Source of the DNA: JAXHUK01 sp034189725
GTDB lineage: Bacteria > Chloroflexota > Dehalococcoidia > SZUA-161
Assembly: GCA_034189725.1 (NCBI GenBank)
Contig: JAXHUK010000121.1
Location: 1 to 20,067, forward strand
Direction: 5' to 3'
Length of the DNA: 20,067 nucleotides
The notes under the pieces are model-generated. The model saw only the letters and a list, made by a program, of their open reading frames with translations. It made no database searches and was not told the origin of the DNA. This document shows positions 8,082 through 15,453 of the stretch, piece after piece. The first letter of the stretch is position 1, and each line of letters opens with the position of its first letter. The translations under genes and the position numbers were made by a program.

Positions 8082-8205
8082 GATAAGCCTCAGACTACAG
8101 CCTTTATGCTGTGTCCCAAAAATCAATCCTACCGGGGAAATGAACAAATTGCCCGGAGTAGATGACACCGGCTAACCTGGATAAAAAAGCAAGAAGGAGT
8201 CGAAA

Positions 8206-8583
8206 ATGAACGGTATGTTCTGGGAGTTCCGCCAGCAACAGGATATTTCCAATGCTCAAAGCTCTGCACGGCGAGCTGCAGACCACGCTCGTGAAGCGAA
8301 GCAAGCAGCCGAAACGGTTCAGTTCCTGGAACAAAAGGTCGATAAACTTGCCTTGATCTGCAGGGCAATGTGGGAGCTTCTTGGTGAGAGCAACAACGTC
8401 TCCGAAGAAATCCTGTTTGAGAAGATAAAGGAAATCGACCTGCGTGACGGGCAACTTGACGGCAAAATGACGGTTACGCCCAAAAAATGTCCTCGTTGTA
8501 GTAGAGTGATGTCCCGCAGACACAACCGCTGTTTGTATTGTGGCACCGAGGAGCGCCCAGACACACCGTTTGAGCTGCTCTGA
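8206..8583 (+). CDS. Small coiled-coil protein with C-terminal zinc ribbon
   Basis: This is a 125-residue protein of unknown function. Residues about 8-60 are helical and alanine/glutamine/glutamate-rich with heptad-like spacing, predicting a coiled coil or helical bundle. Residues 95-112 form a zinc ribbon of the CPRC-x10-CLYC type (C95, C98, C109, C112). A clear AAGGAG site lies upstream of the ATG. It follows the Vps62-like gene by 124 bases with no visible terminator, so cotranscription is possible. The end lies 20 bases from the convergent arsM stop. The zinc ribbon could mediate protein or nucleic-acid contact, but I do not recognise a named family. Confidence 0.75.
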   Translation: MNGMFWEFRQQQDISNAQSSARRAADHAREAKQAAETVQFLEQKVDKLALICRAMWELLGESNNVSEEILFEKIKEIDLRDGQLDGKMTVTPKKCPRCSRVMSRRHNRCLYCGTEERPDTPFELL

Positions 8584-8603
8584 AAAAGACGGTGGCCACT
8601 ACA

Positions 8604-9443
8604 TCAGACTGCGTGGTTTGGCTTAATCCCATGAACCTTTACGCTCATAACCAAACCTGCAACCTCTCTCAGTTCTTCAGGCGATACGTCCGGGCCTTCC
8701 ATAATCACCACTGCAGCCGGATCATTTATCATAAATTCAACAGGGAAAGTGGTTTCATCGATTATTCGCACATCCTGGAACCCGGCATCCTTGACAGCTC
8801 CGATGTATGCATCCCTCATTATTGCCCCGGCAAGGCACCCAACATATGCCTCAACAGAGTTTTTTATAAAATCGGGGAGCTCTTTTAACAAAACTATATC
8901 AGAGATCGCTAACCGTCCACCCGGTTTGAGCACTCGGAACGCTTCTGAAAAAGCCCTTGCCTTGTCAGGAACGAGATTGATAACACAGTTTGAGAGGAGC
9001 ACATCAGCCAGGTTATCAGCTACGGGTAGATTCTCAATCTCTCCCAGCCTGAACTCTACATTATCATAGCCGTTCTTTTTAGCATTATAGCGCGCCTTTT
9101 CGATCATCTCCGGCGTCATATCCACACCGATGACCCTTCCTTGCTCACCAACCTTGTGAGCAGCAAGAAAACAATCGAACCCTGCACCTGAACCGAGATC
9201 GATTACAACGTCACCTTCTCGTAGAGAAGCAAGCGCAACCGGATTCCCGCAGCCAAGGCCGAGATTCGACCCTTCGGGAACCGATTCCAGTTCTTCGTTA
9301 GTATATCCAATGTTCCTGCTAATGTCCTGTTCTAAACCAGGACTACCGCAACATGAGCTCGTGGGGGCACAGCACGTGCCAGACTGTTTCGCAATCCTGG
9401 CATATCCCTCACGCACAACCTTTCTCGTCTCTTCTTCTTTCAT
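8604..9443 (-). CDS. arsM: Arsenite S-adenosylmethionine methyltransferase
   Basis: ArsM transfers methyl groups from SAM to trivalent arsenic in the cytosol. The Rossmann SAM site is VIDLGSGAGFD (about 80-90), followed by GVDMTPEMI. The three cysteines that bind arsenite are present: C65 in GLGCGNP, C153 in SNCVINL and C203 in VGCLAGA. An N-terminal paired-cysteine cluster (C24, C25, C31, C32), common in anaerobe ArsM proteins, is also present. I chose the ATG at 9443 because GGGAGG lies nine bases upstream; ATG codons at 9452 and 9464 sit at or before that site. The resulting protein has 279 residues. It lies downstream of an AbrB-type gene in the same orientation, probably in one transcript. 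Confidence 0.92.
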   Translation of the reverse strand: MKEEETRKVVREGYARIAKQSGTCCAPTSSCCGSPGLEQDISRNIGYTNEELESVPEGSNLGLGCGNPVALASLREGDVVIDLGSGAGFDCFLAAHKVGEQGRVIGVDMTPEMIEKARYNAKKNGYDNVEFRLGEIENLPVADNLADVLLSNCVINLVPDKARAFSEAFRVLKPGGRLAISDIVLLKELPDFIKNSVEAYVGCLAGAIMRDAYIGAVKDAGFQDVRIIDETTFPVEFMINDPAAVVIMEGPDVSPEELREVAGLVMSVKVHGIKPNHAV

Positions 9444-9459
9444 TTTAGTCATCCTCCCT

Positions 9460-9528
9460 GTCATTCTGAGCGAAGCGAAGAATCTCTGGCTGTTTATAGG
9501 GGGAGATTCTTCATCCTTCGTGGTGCTT
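9460..9528. repeat. REP-like inverted repeat (CATTCTGAGCGAAGCGAAG type)
   Basis: GAAGAATCTC (9477-9486) and GAGATTCTTC (9503-9512) form a perfect ten-base inverted repeat around a 16-base loop. The left arm extends through GTCATTCTGAGCGAAGC, a sequence I recall as a recurrent intergenic element in many bacterial genomes, including Chloroflexota. The right outer arm (ATCCTTCGTGGTGCTT) has diverged. It lies between the AbrB-type gene and arsM, and its left edge reaches the arsM ribosome site. There is no second copy in this window. Confidence 0.6.
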
Positions 9529-9550
9529 AAATAATCGGCATGATAGCTTA

Positions 9551-9826
9551 TTAGAAAATATCCTTCATTACTGGCGCCAGCTTATCTCTTACCATCTCGG
9601 TAAGCTCCTCGACCCTGATTAACGAGATGCAGCATAGTTTACCGCCCTGCTCCATACCCACGACAACCAGTTTGTCTCCAGCTTTAATGCCCGCCCTGTC
9701 TCTCACTTCCTTGGGAAGCACCATCTGCCCCCTCTCATCTATACCTACTACCGCTTCGACACTACAGCACCCACATTCCTCTTCAGCCGACACACTACAA
9801 GCCGCACTCTGGCGTTCCACAACCAA
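9551..9826 (-). CDS. AbrB/SpoVT-type protein, HgcAB-associated-like
   Basis: This 91-residue protein carries a swapped-hairpin AbrB domain at residues about 23-70 (VGIDERGQMVLPKEVRDRAG, then IKAGDKLVVV). Unusually it has six cysteines: C10, C18, C20, C21 and the C65-C66 pair. This arrangement, CGCC before the AbrB domain and CCISLI after, matches the family annotated as HgcAB-associated protein (sometimes HgcC) as I remember it. It may be a metal-responsive DNA-binding regulator, but its role is not proven. The start is TTG, supported by AGGGAGG seven bases upstream. It sits just upstream of arsM on the same strand with a good promoter before it. hgcA and hgcB are not in the window. Confidence 0.8.
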   Translation of the reverse strand: MVVERQSAACSVSAEEECGCCSVEAVVGIDERGQMVLPKEVRDRAGIKAGDKLVVVGMEQGGKLCCISLIRVEELTEMVRDKLAPVMKDIF

Positions 9827-9870
9827 ACTACAGCCCTCCCTCTAGCATTCTCTGATTTTCAAGTTTACTC

Positions 9871-9896
9871 TGATTGTTCAGAATATCACAAAATCA
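9871..9896. promoter_or_regulatory. Imperfect dyad overlapping the -10 box, possible operator
   Basis: TGATT at 9871-9875 and AATCA at 9892-9896 are exact inverted repeats, with further partial matches inward, spanning 26 bases centred on the -10 of the abrB-arsM promoter. Placement over the -10 is typical for repression. Which protein binds (the AbrB product or an ArsR-type repressor elsewhere) is unknown. Confidence 0.3.
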
Positions 9897-9908
9897 TCGT
9901 TATGTCAA
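9880..9908 (-). promoter_or_regulatory. Predicted sigma-70-type promoter for abrB-arsM
   Basis: Read on the minus strand, consensus TTGACA (9908-9903), a 17-base spacer and TATTCT (9885-9880) give a start site near 9873, about 47 bases before the TTG start codon. It fits an abrB-arsM transcript. Confidence 0.6.
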
Positions 9909-9981
9909 AATATACCTTTTGCGTTTGTAATGTCTGCAACAAGAACCACGGTGGACAACTACTATCGCTAAGACCTATCCC

Positions 9982-10010
9982 TGGATTGTTCATGCAGTCT
10001 ATGGTATAGT
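9982..10010 (+). promoter_or_regulatory. Candidate promoter for pcm
   Basis: TATAGT at 10005-10010 is a five-of-six -10 box lying about 64 bases before the pcm start. The hexamer 17 bases upstream (TGGATT) is a poor -35. This stretch diverges from the abrB-arsM promoter. Confidence 0.3.
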
Positions 10011-10073
10011 CCTATTACACAGAGAACATCCAAATAGCACGAGAGCTACCTGAGACACGCCAATGGTGTAACC

Positions 10074-10712
10074 ATGGATATGGCATCTGCCCGAAACAGG
10101 CTAATCCAGCAACTAGCCTACAGAATCAGGGATTGCAGAGTGCTCGAAGCAATGGGACGAATCCCGCGTGAGTTGTTTGTGCCCCCTGCCTCACAGCATC
10201 TAGCATACGAAGATATACCCCTGAGTATCGACATGGGACAAACTATATCCCAGCCCTTCATCGTTGCTCTGATGACCGAGGCATTGGAACTCACGGGTAA
10301 CGAGAAGGTTCTAGAGGTTGGTACTGGTAGTGGTTATCAGACATCAATCCTCTGCGAGCTTGCGCAATGGGTGGTTTCAGTGGAACGCCATCAGTCGCTT
10401 GTCGTCGGTGCCAAGAGTACTCTTTCCCAACTGGGTTACAAGAACGTCGATATATACCTCGCTGAAGATACCATAGGTTGGCCCAAGGCCGCACCATATG
10501 ATGCCATAATAGTAACCGCCGGTGCTCCCAATGTCCCCCAGGAACTACTGGATCAACTGCGAGTCGGAGGACGACTGCTAATCCCTGTTGGCTCACCATT
10601 TGAACAGGAGTTGATAAAGATAATCAAACGCAAAGACGGTCTCACCAGTATTAATCTCGGTCCGTGCCGCTTCGTCCTGCTCATCGGAGAAAGCGCCTGG
10701 AGTGACGATTAA
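10074..10712 (+). CDS. pcm: Protein-L-isoaspartate O-methyltransferase
   Basis: Pcm repairs isoaspartyl residues in aged cytosolic proteins using SAM. The 212-residue length fits the family. Diagnostic stretches are RELFVPP (about 33-39), YEDIPLSIDMGQTISQPFIV (about 45-64) and the SAM motif VLEVGTGSGYQTSIL (about 79-93). VSVERH and YDAIIVTAGAPNVP follow in the expected order, and the C-terminus has the PVGS strand. An in-frame TAA immediately upstream fixes the start near 10074, with ATG codons at 10074 and 10080 both possible. No good ribosome site is visible. It precedes mobA by 84 bases, but that gene has its own promoter candidate, so pcm may be separate. Confidence 0.93.
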   Translation: MDMASARNRLIQQLAYRIRDCRVLEAMGRIPRELFVPPASQHLAYEDIPLSIDMGQTISQPFIVALMTEALELTGNEKVLEVGTGSGYQTSILCELAQWVVSVERHQSLVVGAKSTLSQLGYKNVDIYLAEDTIGWPKAAPYDAIIVTAGAPNVPQELLDQLRVGGRLLIPVGSPFEQELIKIIKRKDGLTSINLGPCRFVLLIGESAWSDD

Positions 10713-10726
10713 TCGAAGCTATAGGG

Positions 10727-10756
10727 CTTACATAATGTTATCTAAAGTGGTACAAT
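10727..10756 (+). promoter_or_regulatory. Predicted promoter for the molybdenum-cofactor cluster
   Basis: CTTACA (10727-10732), an 18-base spacer and TACAAT (10751-10756) place a start site near 10763. AGGAGA at 10778-10783 then follows before mobA. It lies just after the pcm stop and would drive mobA and downstream genes. Confidence 0.45.
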
Positions 10757-10796
10757 GGATACGTGTAGTTCATGACCAGGAGACAGATACTTCGCT

Positions 10797-11405
10797 TTGA
10801 CTATAACGTCGATTATCCTCGCTGGTGGACGCAGCTCCCGTCTGGGGGTAGAGAAACACACGCAGGTGATTGCGGGAAAGACCCTGATCGAGCGAATCAT
10901 CGATCACCTGAGGTTACTGTCTCCCAATATACTCATAGTAATCTCACAGAGGCAATCCGAATCATCATTTTCCGCATATACCGAAGCAAAAACAGTGGTC
11001 GACCTCTATCCCAGCAAGAGTTCTCTCGTGGGCATCTACACCGGTATGAAGCATTCTACAACCTTTCATAATCTGGTAGTAGCCTGTGACATGCCCTTTC
11101 TCAATATCGACTTGTTGCATTACATGGTTGACCTGTCCTCCAACTTCGATGTGGTTATACCCAGGGTAAACAATTACACTGAGCCCCTTCATGCGATTTA
11201 CTCCAAGAACTGCCTGCTCCCAATAGAAACGCTGCTCGAAGAGAACAATGTCAAGGTCACAGGATTTTTCGACTCAGTGCGGGTTAGATACGTGGAAAAA
11301 GAGGAGCTGGACAGGTTCGATCCCGCTCATTTGAGCTTTTTTAATATAAACACGCAATCCGATTTAGAGAAGGCTGAAACTCTAGCATTACAAGGAATCT
11401 CTTAG
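10797..11405 (+). CDS. mobA: Molybdenum cofactor guanylyltransferase
   Basis: MobA joins GMP to molybdopterin to make the MGD form used by DMSO-reductase-family enzymes. The 202-residue protein has the nucleotide-binding LAGGRSSRLGVEKH at residues 8-21, with the usual lysine present, and the metal-binding VACDMPFLN near residue 97. Later EPLHAIYSKN matches the family. The C-terminal FFNINTQSDLEKAE is typical of MobA (the NxNTPEDL pattern). The start is TTG and the upstream frame closes at a TGA (10773), so no better start exists. The only nearby ribosome site, AGGAGA, is a rather long 13 bases away. It begins a same-strand run of five genes ending at 15099. Confidence 0.88.
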   Translation: MTITSIILAGGRSSRLGVEKHTQVIAGKTLIERIIDHLRLLSPNILIVISQRQSESSFSAYTEAKTVVDLYPSKSSLVGIYTGMKHSTTFHNLVVACDMPFLNIDLLHYMVDLSSNFDVVIPRVNNYTEPLHAIYSKNCLLPIETLLEENNVKVTGFFDSVRVRYVEKEELDRFDPAHLSFFNINTQSDLEKAETLALQGIS

Positions 11406-11467
11406 CGCAACGCGATACCTTTCAAGGTGGAGACAGTAGAGGCAAGCTAGAACAGAAAGCAATAGAA

Positions 11468-12364
11468 ATGAGCCGATGGTTTAAAATTGGATTGGCAGCA
11501 GCAATAACCATACCTTTGGCTATCCTGGGAATATCAAGTTATCTTGCCTATTCAATGACGAGGGTCGTGCGTGTAGCAATCGATGATAACCCCACCAACC
11601 AGGGCTTGAACTGCGAAGATGTATCGTTCCCTGCAGCGATCGATGGGCTAATGATTCAAGCCTGGTATATTATGGCCAAAGACAGCAACCGCTGCATCAT
11701 CATGACACACGGCGCAGAGCAACATCGGGCTGATCCCCATATTAAGATGCTGGAAATCGCTAGGGGATTAGTCGAACATGGCTACAGCATCTTAATGCTT
11801 GACCTGCGTGGGCATGGGAAATCCGAAGGGAAAACAATGTCGGGAGGATACTACGAGAGAAGAGACATCAGAGGCGCTATCGCCTATATCAAAGGACGAG
11901 GTATCCTACCCCAACACATCGGAGCCTTAGGCTTCTCAATAGGTGCAGTTGCTTCTCTACTGGCGGCAGCCGATGACGAAGACCTGGCAGCAGTGGTAAC
12001 TGATAGCTGCTGCGCTGATATGAAGGCCTTAATAGAAAATAGGATAGCAAAACAAAATCACCTGCCCCAGTTCATCATCCCCATTACACTAAGTATTGCC
12101 CGAAAAGCGTATGGTATCGACTTTAATGACGTCAGACCGCTCTCTGCAGTACACAAGATAGCTCCTCGCCCACTCTTTTTCATTCATGGTGAATTCGATG
12201 AGACAGTTCCCGTAGAACATGCACTCAGATTATACCACTCCAGCAATAATCCAAATAACAGGCTCTGGATAGTGCCTGAGGCAGGGCACGTAGGCTCTTA
12301 TGAAGCCCAACCGGAGGAATATATCACCAAGGTCGCCAATTTCTTTGATGAAGCGTTGAAATAA
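11468..12364 (+). CDS. Alpha/beta hydrolase with N-terminal membrane anchor
   Basis: This is a 298-residue serine hydrolase of unknown substrate. Residues 7-29 form one transmembrane or signal-anchor helix, so the catalytic domain probably faces outward. The fold is shown by the MTHGAEQHR loop (79-87), LDLRGHGKS (111-119), the nucleophile elbow GFSIG with S157, the acid D244 in GEFDETVP and the base H274 in AGHVG, giving a complete triad. It resembles the YqkD/FrsA-type dienelactone-hydrolase-like group. It lies 62 bases after mobA and 34 before moeA on the same strand, so it appears to be part of the cofactor operon, although no link to molybdopterin is known. The ribosome site is weak. Confidence 0.82.
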   Translation: MSRWFKIGLAAAITIPLAILGISSYLAYSMTRVVRVAIDDNPTNQGLNCEDVSFPAAIDGLMIQAWYIMAKDSNRCIIMTHGAEQHRADPHIKMLEIARGLVEHGYSILMLDLRGHGKSEGKTMSGGYYERRDIRGAIAYIKGRGILPQHIGALGFSIGAVASLLAAADDEDLAAVVTDSCCADMKALIENRIAKQNHLPQFIIPITLSIARKAYGIDFNDVRPLSAVHKIAPRPLFFIHGEFDETVPVEHALRLYHSSNNPNNRLWIVPEAGHVGSYEAQPEEYITKVANFFDEALK

Positions 12365-12398
12365 TCAGTCACTTGGTTATACCAAGGAAGGAATAGTT

Positions 12399-13652
12399 AT
12401 GATCTCTGTTGAAGATGCACTGGGGAGAATCCTGAGCAACGTTAGTATGCTGGAAAAAGAGGATGAGTTACTTCTGGACGGCTTGGGAAGAGTCCTTGCA
12501 GAGGATGTGTACTCCACAATAAACATCCCTCAGTTGGATAATTCGGCCATGGATGGTTTCGCCGTGCAGGCTCGCAGCACCATAGGCGCTACCAGTTCTT
12601 CACCCAGAATCCTGAGCGTGATAGGTGAGGTGGCTGCAGGATATTTAACCAAAGAGGAAGTTACAGACGGCACTGCCATCCGCATTATGACAGGCGCACC
12701 TATACCCAAAGGCGCTGATACCGTTGTGCAATTTGAGGACACAGACGAGAATATCCGCAAAGAAGGCAATCAACCCCTTACAGAAATTGGAATACTACGA
12801 GAGGTTGAAGAGGGGCTCAATATCAGGGGAATGGGGGAAGACATCTCCAGTGGTAGTCTGGTTCTGAGTAAAGGAACCCTGCTTCGTCCTCAAGAGATAG
12901 GAGTACTCGCTTCTTTAGGGAGAGAGGTTATTCCTGTTATTCGACGACCTCTTGTCGCAATCCTGGCTACGGGAGACGAGCTTGTAAACGTCGGCGAACC
13001 ATTACCACAGGGCAAGATCTATAACAGTAACTCATACAGCATCGCCGCACAGGTTATTCGTTATGGCGGTATCCCCAAGATACTGGATATCGCACGTGAT
13101 AACGTACAAGACCTGGAGAACACTATAAAGCAAGCCCGGGATGCTGACCTGCTAATAACCTCCGCGGGAGTATCCGTAGGAGACTACGATGTGGTCAAGG
13201 ATGTCCTGGAGAGTCAGGGTGAGATAACATTCTGGACAGTACGCATGAAGCCCGGTAAGCCACTGGCGTTTGGAATCCTCAAGTTGGGTAAAAAAAGCAT
13301 TCCCCATCTCGGACTTCCTGGCAATCCCGTGAGTTCAATGATCACTTTCGAACAATTCGCTCGTCCTGCTATCCTCAAAATGCTGGGATTGCAGAATCTC
13401 AGCAAGCCCACAATCTATGCCAAGAGTGAAAGCCGTGTCGTTAATACTGACGGGCGCCGTATTTATGCCAGGGTGAGGGTGACTAACCGAAACGGCCAAT
13501 ATTTCGCCAGCACAACAGGTCCCCAGGGCTCGGGAATTCTTACCTCCATGTCGCAAGCTAACGGCCTCATGATCGTCCCCGAGGACGCACATTCGGTTGA
13601 AGTTGGTGATGCTGCTCTGGTACAAATGCTCGACTGGAACGAAAACATGTAG
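12399..13652 (+). CDS. moeA: Molybdopterin molybdenumtransferase
   Basis: MoeA inserts molybdate into adenylated molybdopterin in the cytosol. The 417-residue protein is full length. It shows DNSAMDGFAV (47-56), IMTGAPIPKGADTVVQFED, the GEDI-S-G turn, ATGDELVNVG at the start of the MoCF-binding domain, GKIYNSNSYS, TSAGVSVGDYD, RMKPGKPLAFG and GLPGNPVSS, in the order expected. The C-terminal beta-barrel domain follows and contains the usual PQGSGILTSMSQANG stretch. AAGGAAGGA upstream of the ATG is a good ribosome site. It lies 26 bases before mobB. The same protein family also serves tungsten enzymes, so the metal is not determined by sequence. Confidence 0.97.
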   Translation: MISVEDALGRILSNVSMLEKEDELLLDGLGRVLAEDVYSTINIPQLDNSAMDGFAVQARSTIGATSSSPRILSVIGEVAAGYLTKEEVTDGTAIRIMTGAPIPKGADTVVQFEDTDENIRKEGNQPLTEIGILREVEEGLNIRGMGEDISSGSLVLSKGTLLRPQEIGVLASLGREVIPVIRRPLVAILATGDELVNVGEPLPQGKIYNSNSYSIAAQVIRYGGIPKILDIARDNVQDLENTIKQARDADLLITSAGVSVGDYDVVKDVLESQGEITFWTVRMKPGKPLAFGILKLGKKSIPHLGLPGNPVSSMITFEQFARPAILKMLGLQNLSKPTIYAKSESRVVNTDGRRIYARVRVTNRNGQYFASTTGPQGSGILTSMSQANGLMIVPEDAHSVEVGDAALVQMLDWNENM

Positions 13653-13678
13653 TCATGGTAATCGATGGGGGAGTAGGC

Positions 13679-14350
13679 ATGATTCCTATTATATGTATCA
13701 TCGGTAAAAGGAATGCAGGAAAAACATATACCATGACCAAACTGGTCGTTGAACTTAAGAAACGTGGCTATCGCGTGGCAACGGTGAAACACAGCGCACA
13801 TGATTTCAACATGGACCAGGAAGGAAAAGACTCCTGGCAGTATACTCAGGCAGGAAGTGATGTTACAGTAATCAGCTCTCCACACGGGTTTGCTCTGATC
13901 AAGAAAATCGAGCATGATGCTACTCTATCGGAGCTATCCCGATCAATCGGCTCCGACGTCGATATCATACTTGCCGAAGGATTCAAGCAAGAAAAAGCAC
14001 CCAAAATAGAAGTCCATCGCAAGGAACAGGGGTCAGACCTGATAAGCAGGAGTGAGGAGCGTTTAGCAATTGTCACAGATGAAAAACTAGGGCTACAACA
14101 GCTCGAGACACCTCAATACACACCTGATGATATATCAGGGCTGGTTGACCTCATCGAAGAGAACTACTATCTCAAAAAAGAGAAAGAGGATGACATCTTT
14201 CTCTTCATCAATGGGGAGCACGTTGTCCTCAACCAGTTTGTTCGCACTCTGTTCATCAACACCCTATCGGGCATGATTGCATCGTTAAAGAGAATTCCAA
14301 CACTGGTAACTAGCATCGATATCTCAATCAGAAAGAAAGGCGAACAATGA
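13679..14350 (+). CDS. mobB: Molybdopterin-guanine dinucleotide biosynthesis adaptor MobB, with C-terminal extension
   Basis: MobB is a GTP-binding partner of MobA. The P-loop is GKRNAGKT, near the N-terminus, followed by VATVKHSAHDFNMDQEGKDS with the characteristic KH and D, then QAGSD and the DIILAEGFKQEKAPKIEVHR stretch. I chose ATG 13679, which has GGGGGAG five bases upstream, over ATG 13655, which has none. The protein has 223 residues, and the last ~55 (FLFINGEHVVLNQFVRTLF onward) form an extra domain beyond the minimal MobB fold, seen in some anaerobe MobB proteins. The stop overlaps the next start (ATGA), so DUF362 is translationally coupled to it. Confidence 0.92.
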   Translation: MIPIICIIGKRNAGKTYTMTKLVVELKKRGYRVATVKHSAHDFNMDQEGKDSWQYTQAGSDVTVISSPHGFALIKKIEHDATLSELSRSIGSDVDIILAEGFKQEKAPKIEVHRKEQGSDLISRSEERLAIVTDEKLGLQQLETPQYTPDDISGLVDLIEENYYLKKEKEDDIFLFINGEHVVLNQFVRTLFINTLSGMIASLKRIPTLVTSIDISIRKKGEQ

Positions 14351-15099
14351 TTTTTGAAGCATCTAATTTCGTCTTCCAGCCACCAAGAGAAATCGCATTC
14401 GCTCGCCGCATTCTGATAAAACCCAGTGCACGCTGTGCTCAGCCATATCCATTTACAACCAGCTCGGAGACCATGATGGCGATTATTTCAGGCATCAGGC
14501 AAATAAGTCCTGCTGACATCCTGATACTGGAGAGAAGCTCAGTCGATGAATCACAGCATAAAATCTACAAGGAGCTCGGATATAATTTTCCCAACACCAT
14601 ACTGCTTGATGTCAACGAGTGCGTACCTGTAGCAGTAGAAAATCCGCTCTCCAAGCCCTTTGCTCTATCCACGTTCTGGTTACCCAATGTCATATTATCC
14701 TGTGACTTCCTGATAACTATAGCCCCCTACAGGATAGTGGCAAATAAAGGTGACTTCAGCATTAAAAACCTCCTGGGTTTGCTGCCAGCCTCCAAGTACC
14801 AGCGCGAGATAAAGGCTATACGCGAATCGGGGCAACATCCTAATATAGACAACTTCGTCGCCGACCTCTATTTCACTCTACCCTTCGATCTCGGAATAAT
14901 AGATGCTCGCAAGAAGTTAACAAGTGCTGGTGATCCGTTCCACGGAGATATCGAGGACTGTGGCAAGATATTCGTCGGCACACCCTATGAAGTCGATAAC
15001 GAAGCATCTATGGCTGCAGGAGTAAAGACAAACTACCTTCGACTCATCAAAGAAGCCGATGATGAGCAGAGAAAACCACCCAGCTTCTATGACAACTAA
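14347..15099 (+). CDS. DUF362 domain protein
   Basis: This is a 250-residue protein of the DUF362 family, whose function is not established. It matches the family in order: ILIKPSARC (22-30), an N-terminal T-x-x-E stretch (37-46), SCDFLITIAPYRI (118-130), the central KGDFSIKNLLGLLP corresponding to the family's lysine-plus-KNxxG motif, FDLGIIDARKKLTSAGDP, and a final G-T-P-Y-x-V-D-N-E segment. Four cysteines (30, 92, 119, 205) are dispersed and no ferredoxin-like cluster is appended, unlike longer members. It overlaps mobB by four bases, so the two products are probably made in fixed ratio. This suggests a role near molybdopterin or metalloenzyme maturation (inference). Confidence 0.78.
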   Translation: MIFEASNFVFQPPREIAFARRILIKPSARCAQPYPFTTSSETMMAIISGIRQISPADILILERSSVDESQHKIYKELGYNFPNTILLDVNECVPVAVENPLSKPFALSTFWLPNVILSCDFLITIAPYRIVANKGDFSIKNLLGLLPASKYQREIKAIRESGQHPNIDNFVADLYFTLPFDLGIIDARKKLTSAGDPFHGDIEDCGKIFVGTPYEVDNEASMAAGVKTNYLRLIKEADDEQRKPPSFYDN

Positions 15100-15122
15100 C
15101 GTTCATCATAATTGGGTATGGC

Positions 15123-15407
15123 CTAAAACCGCACCCGAAAGTGCGAAAAACGACCGCTATACTCTAACCACTCCACATCCACACTCTCCACTGTAGCCCG
15201 TGGAGGGCCATCATAAAGGTACCCAAGCAGCTCGTCGAGCTTTTCTTTCTCGCCTTCCGCATAGACCTCAACCGTTTTGCCACCCGACAGATTCCTCACA
15301 TAGCCTGCTAATCCCAGGTCTCTAGCATGTCTCTCAACAAAATCGCGAAAAAAGACACCCTGAACCCGGCCATGTACTGTAGCCAAAATGGCTGAAAGCT
15401 CCGACAT
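15123..15407 (-). CDS. acyP: Acylphosphatase
   Basis: This is a small cytosolic enzyme that hydrolyses acyl phosphates such as carbamoyl or 1,3-bisphosphoglycerate phosphates. The 94-residue protein has the phosphate-binding loop HGRVQGVFFRDFV with the catalytic arginine R21, and the catalytic asparagine N39 in GYVRNLSGG. The rest (VEVYAEGEKEKLDELL and a final SHFRVRF) fits the ferredoxin-like fold. The open frame continues upstream, but AGGAT seven bases before the ATG at 15407 and the normal family length support this start. It lies 46 bases after the radical SAM gene on the same strand. The acylphosphatase is last in that operon and meets the convergent DUF362 gene end. Confidence 0.93.
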   Translation of the reverse strand: MSELSAILATVHGRVQGVFFRDFVERHARDLGLAGYVRNLSGGKTVEVYAEGEKEKLDELLGYLYDGPPRATVESVDVEWLEYSGRFSHFRVRF

Positions 15408-15453
15408 TAGCTTATCCTGTACCCAAGGCATAATTGACAAGTTATAAGCAACG

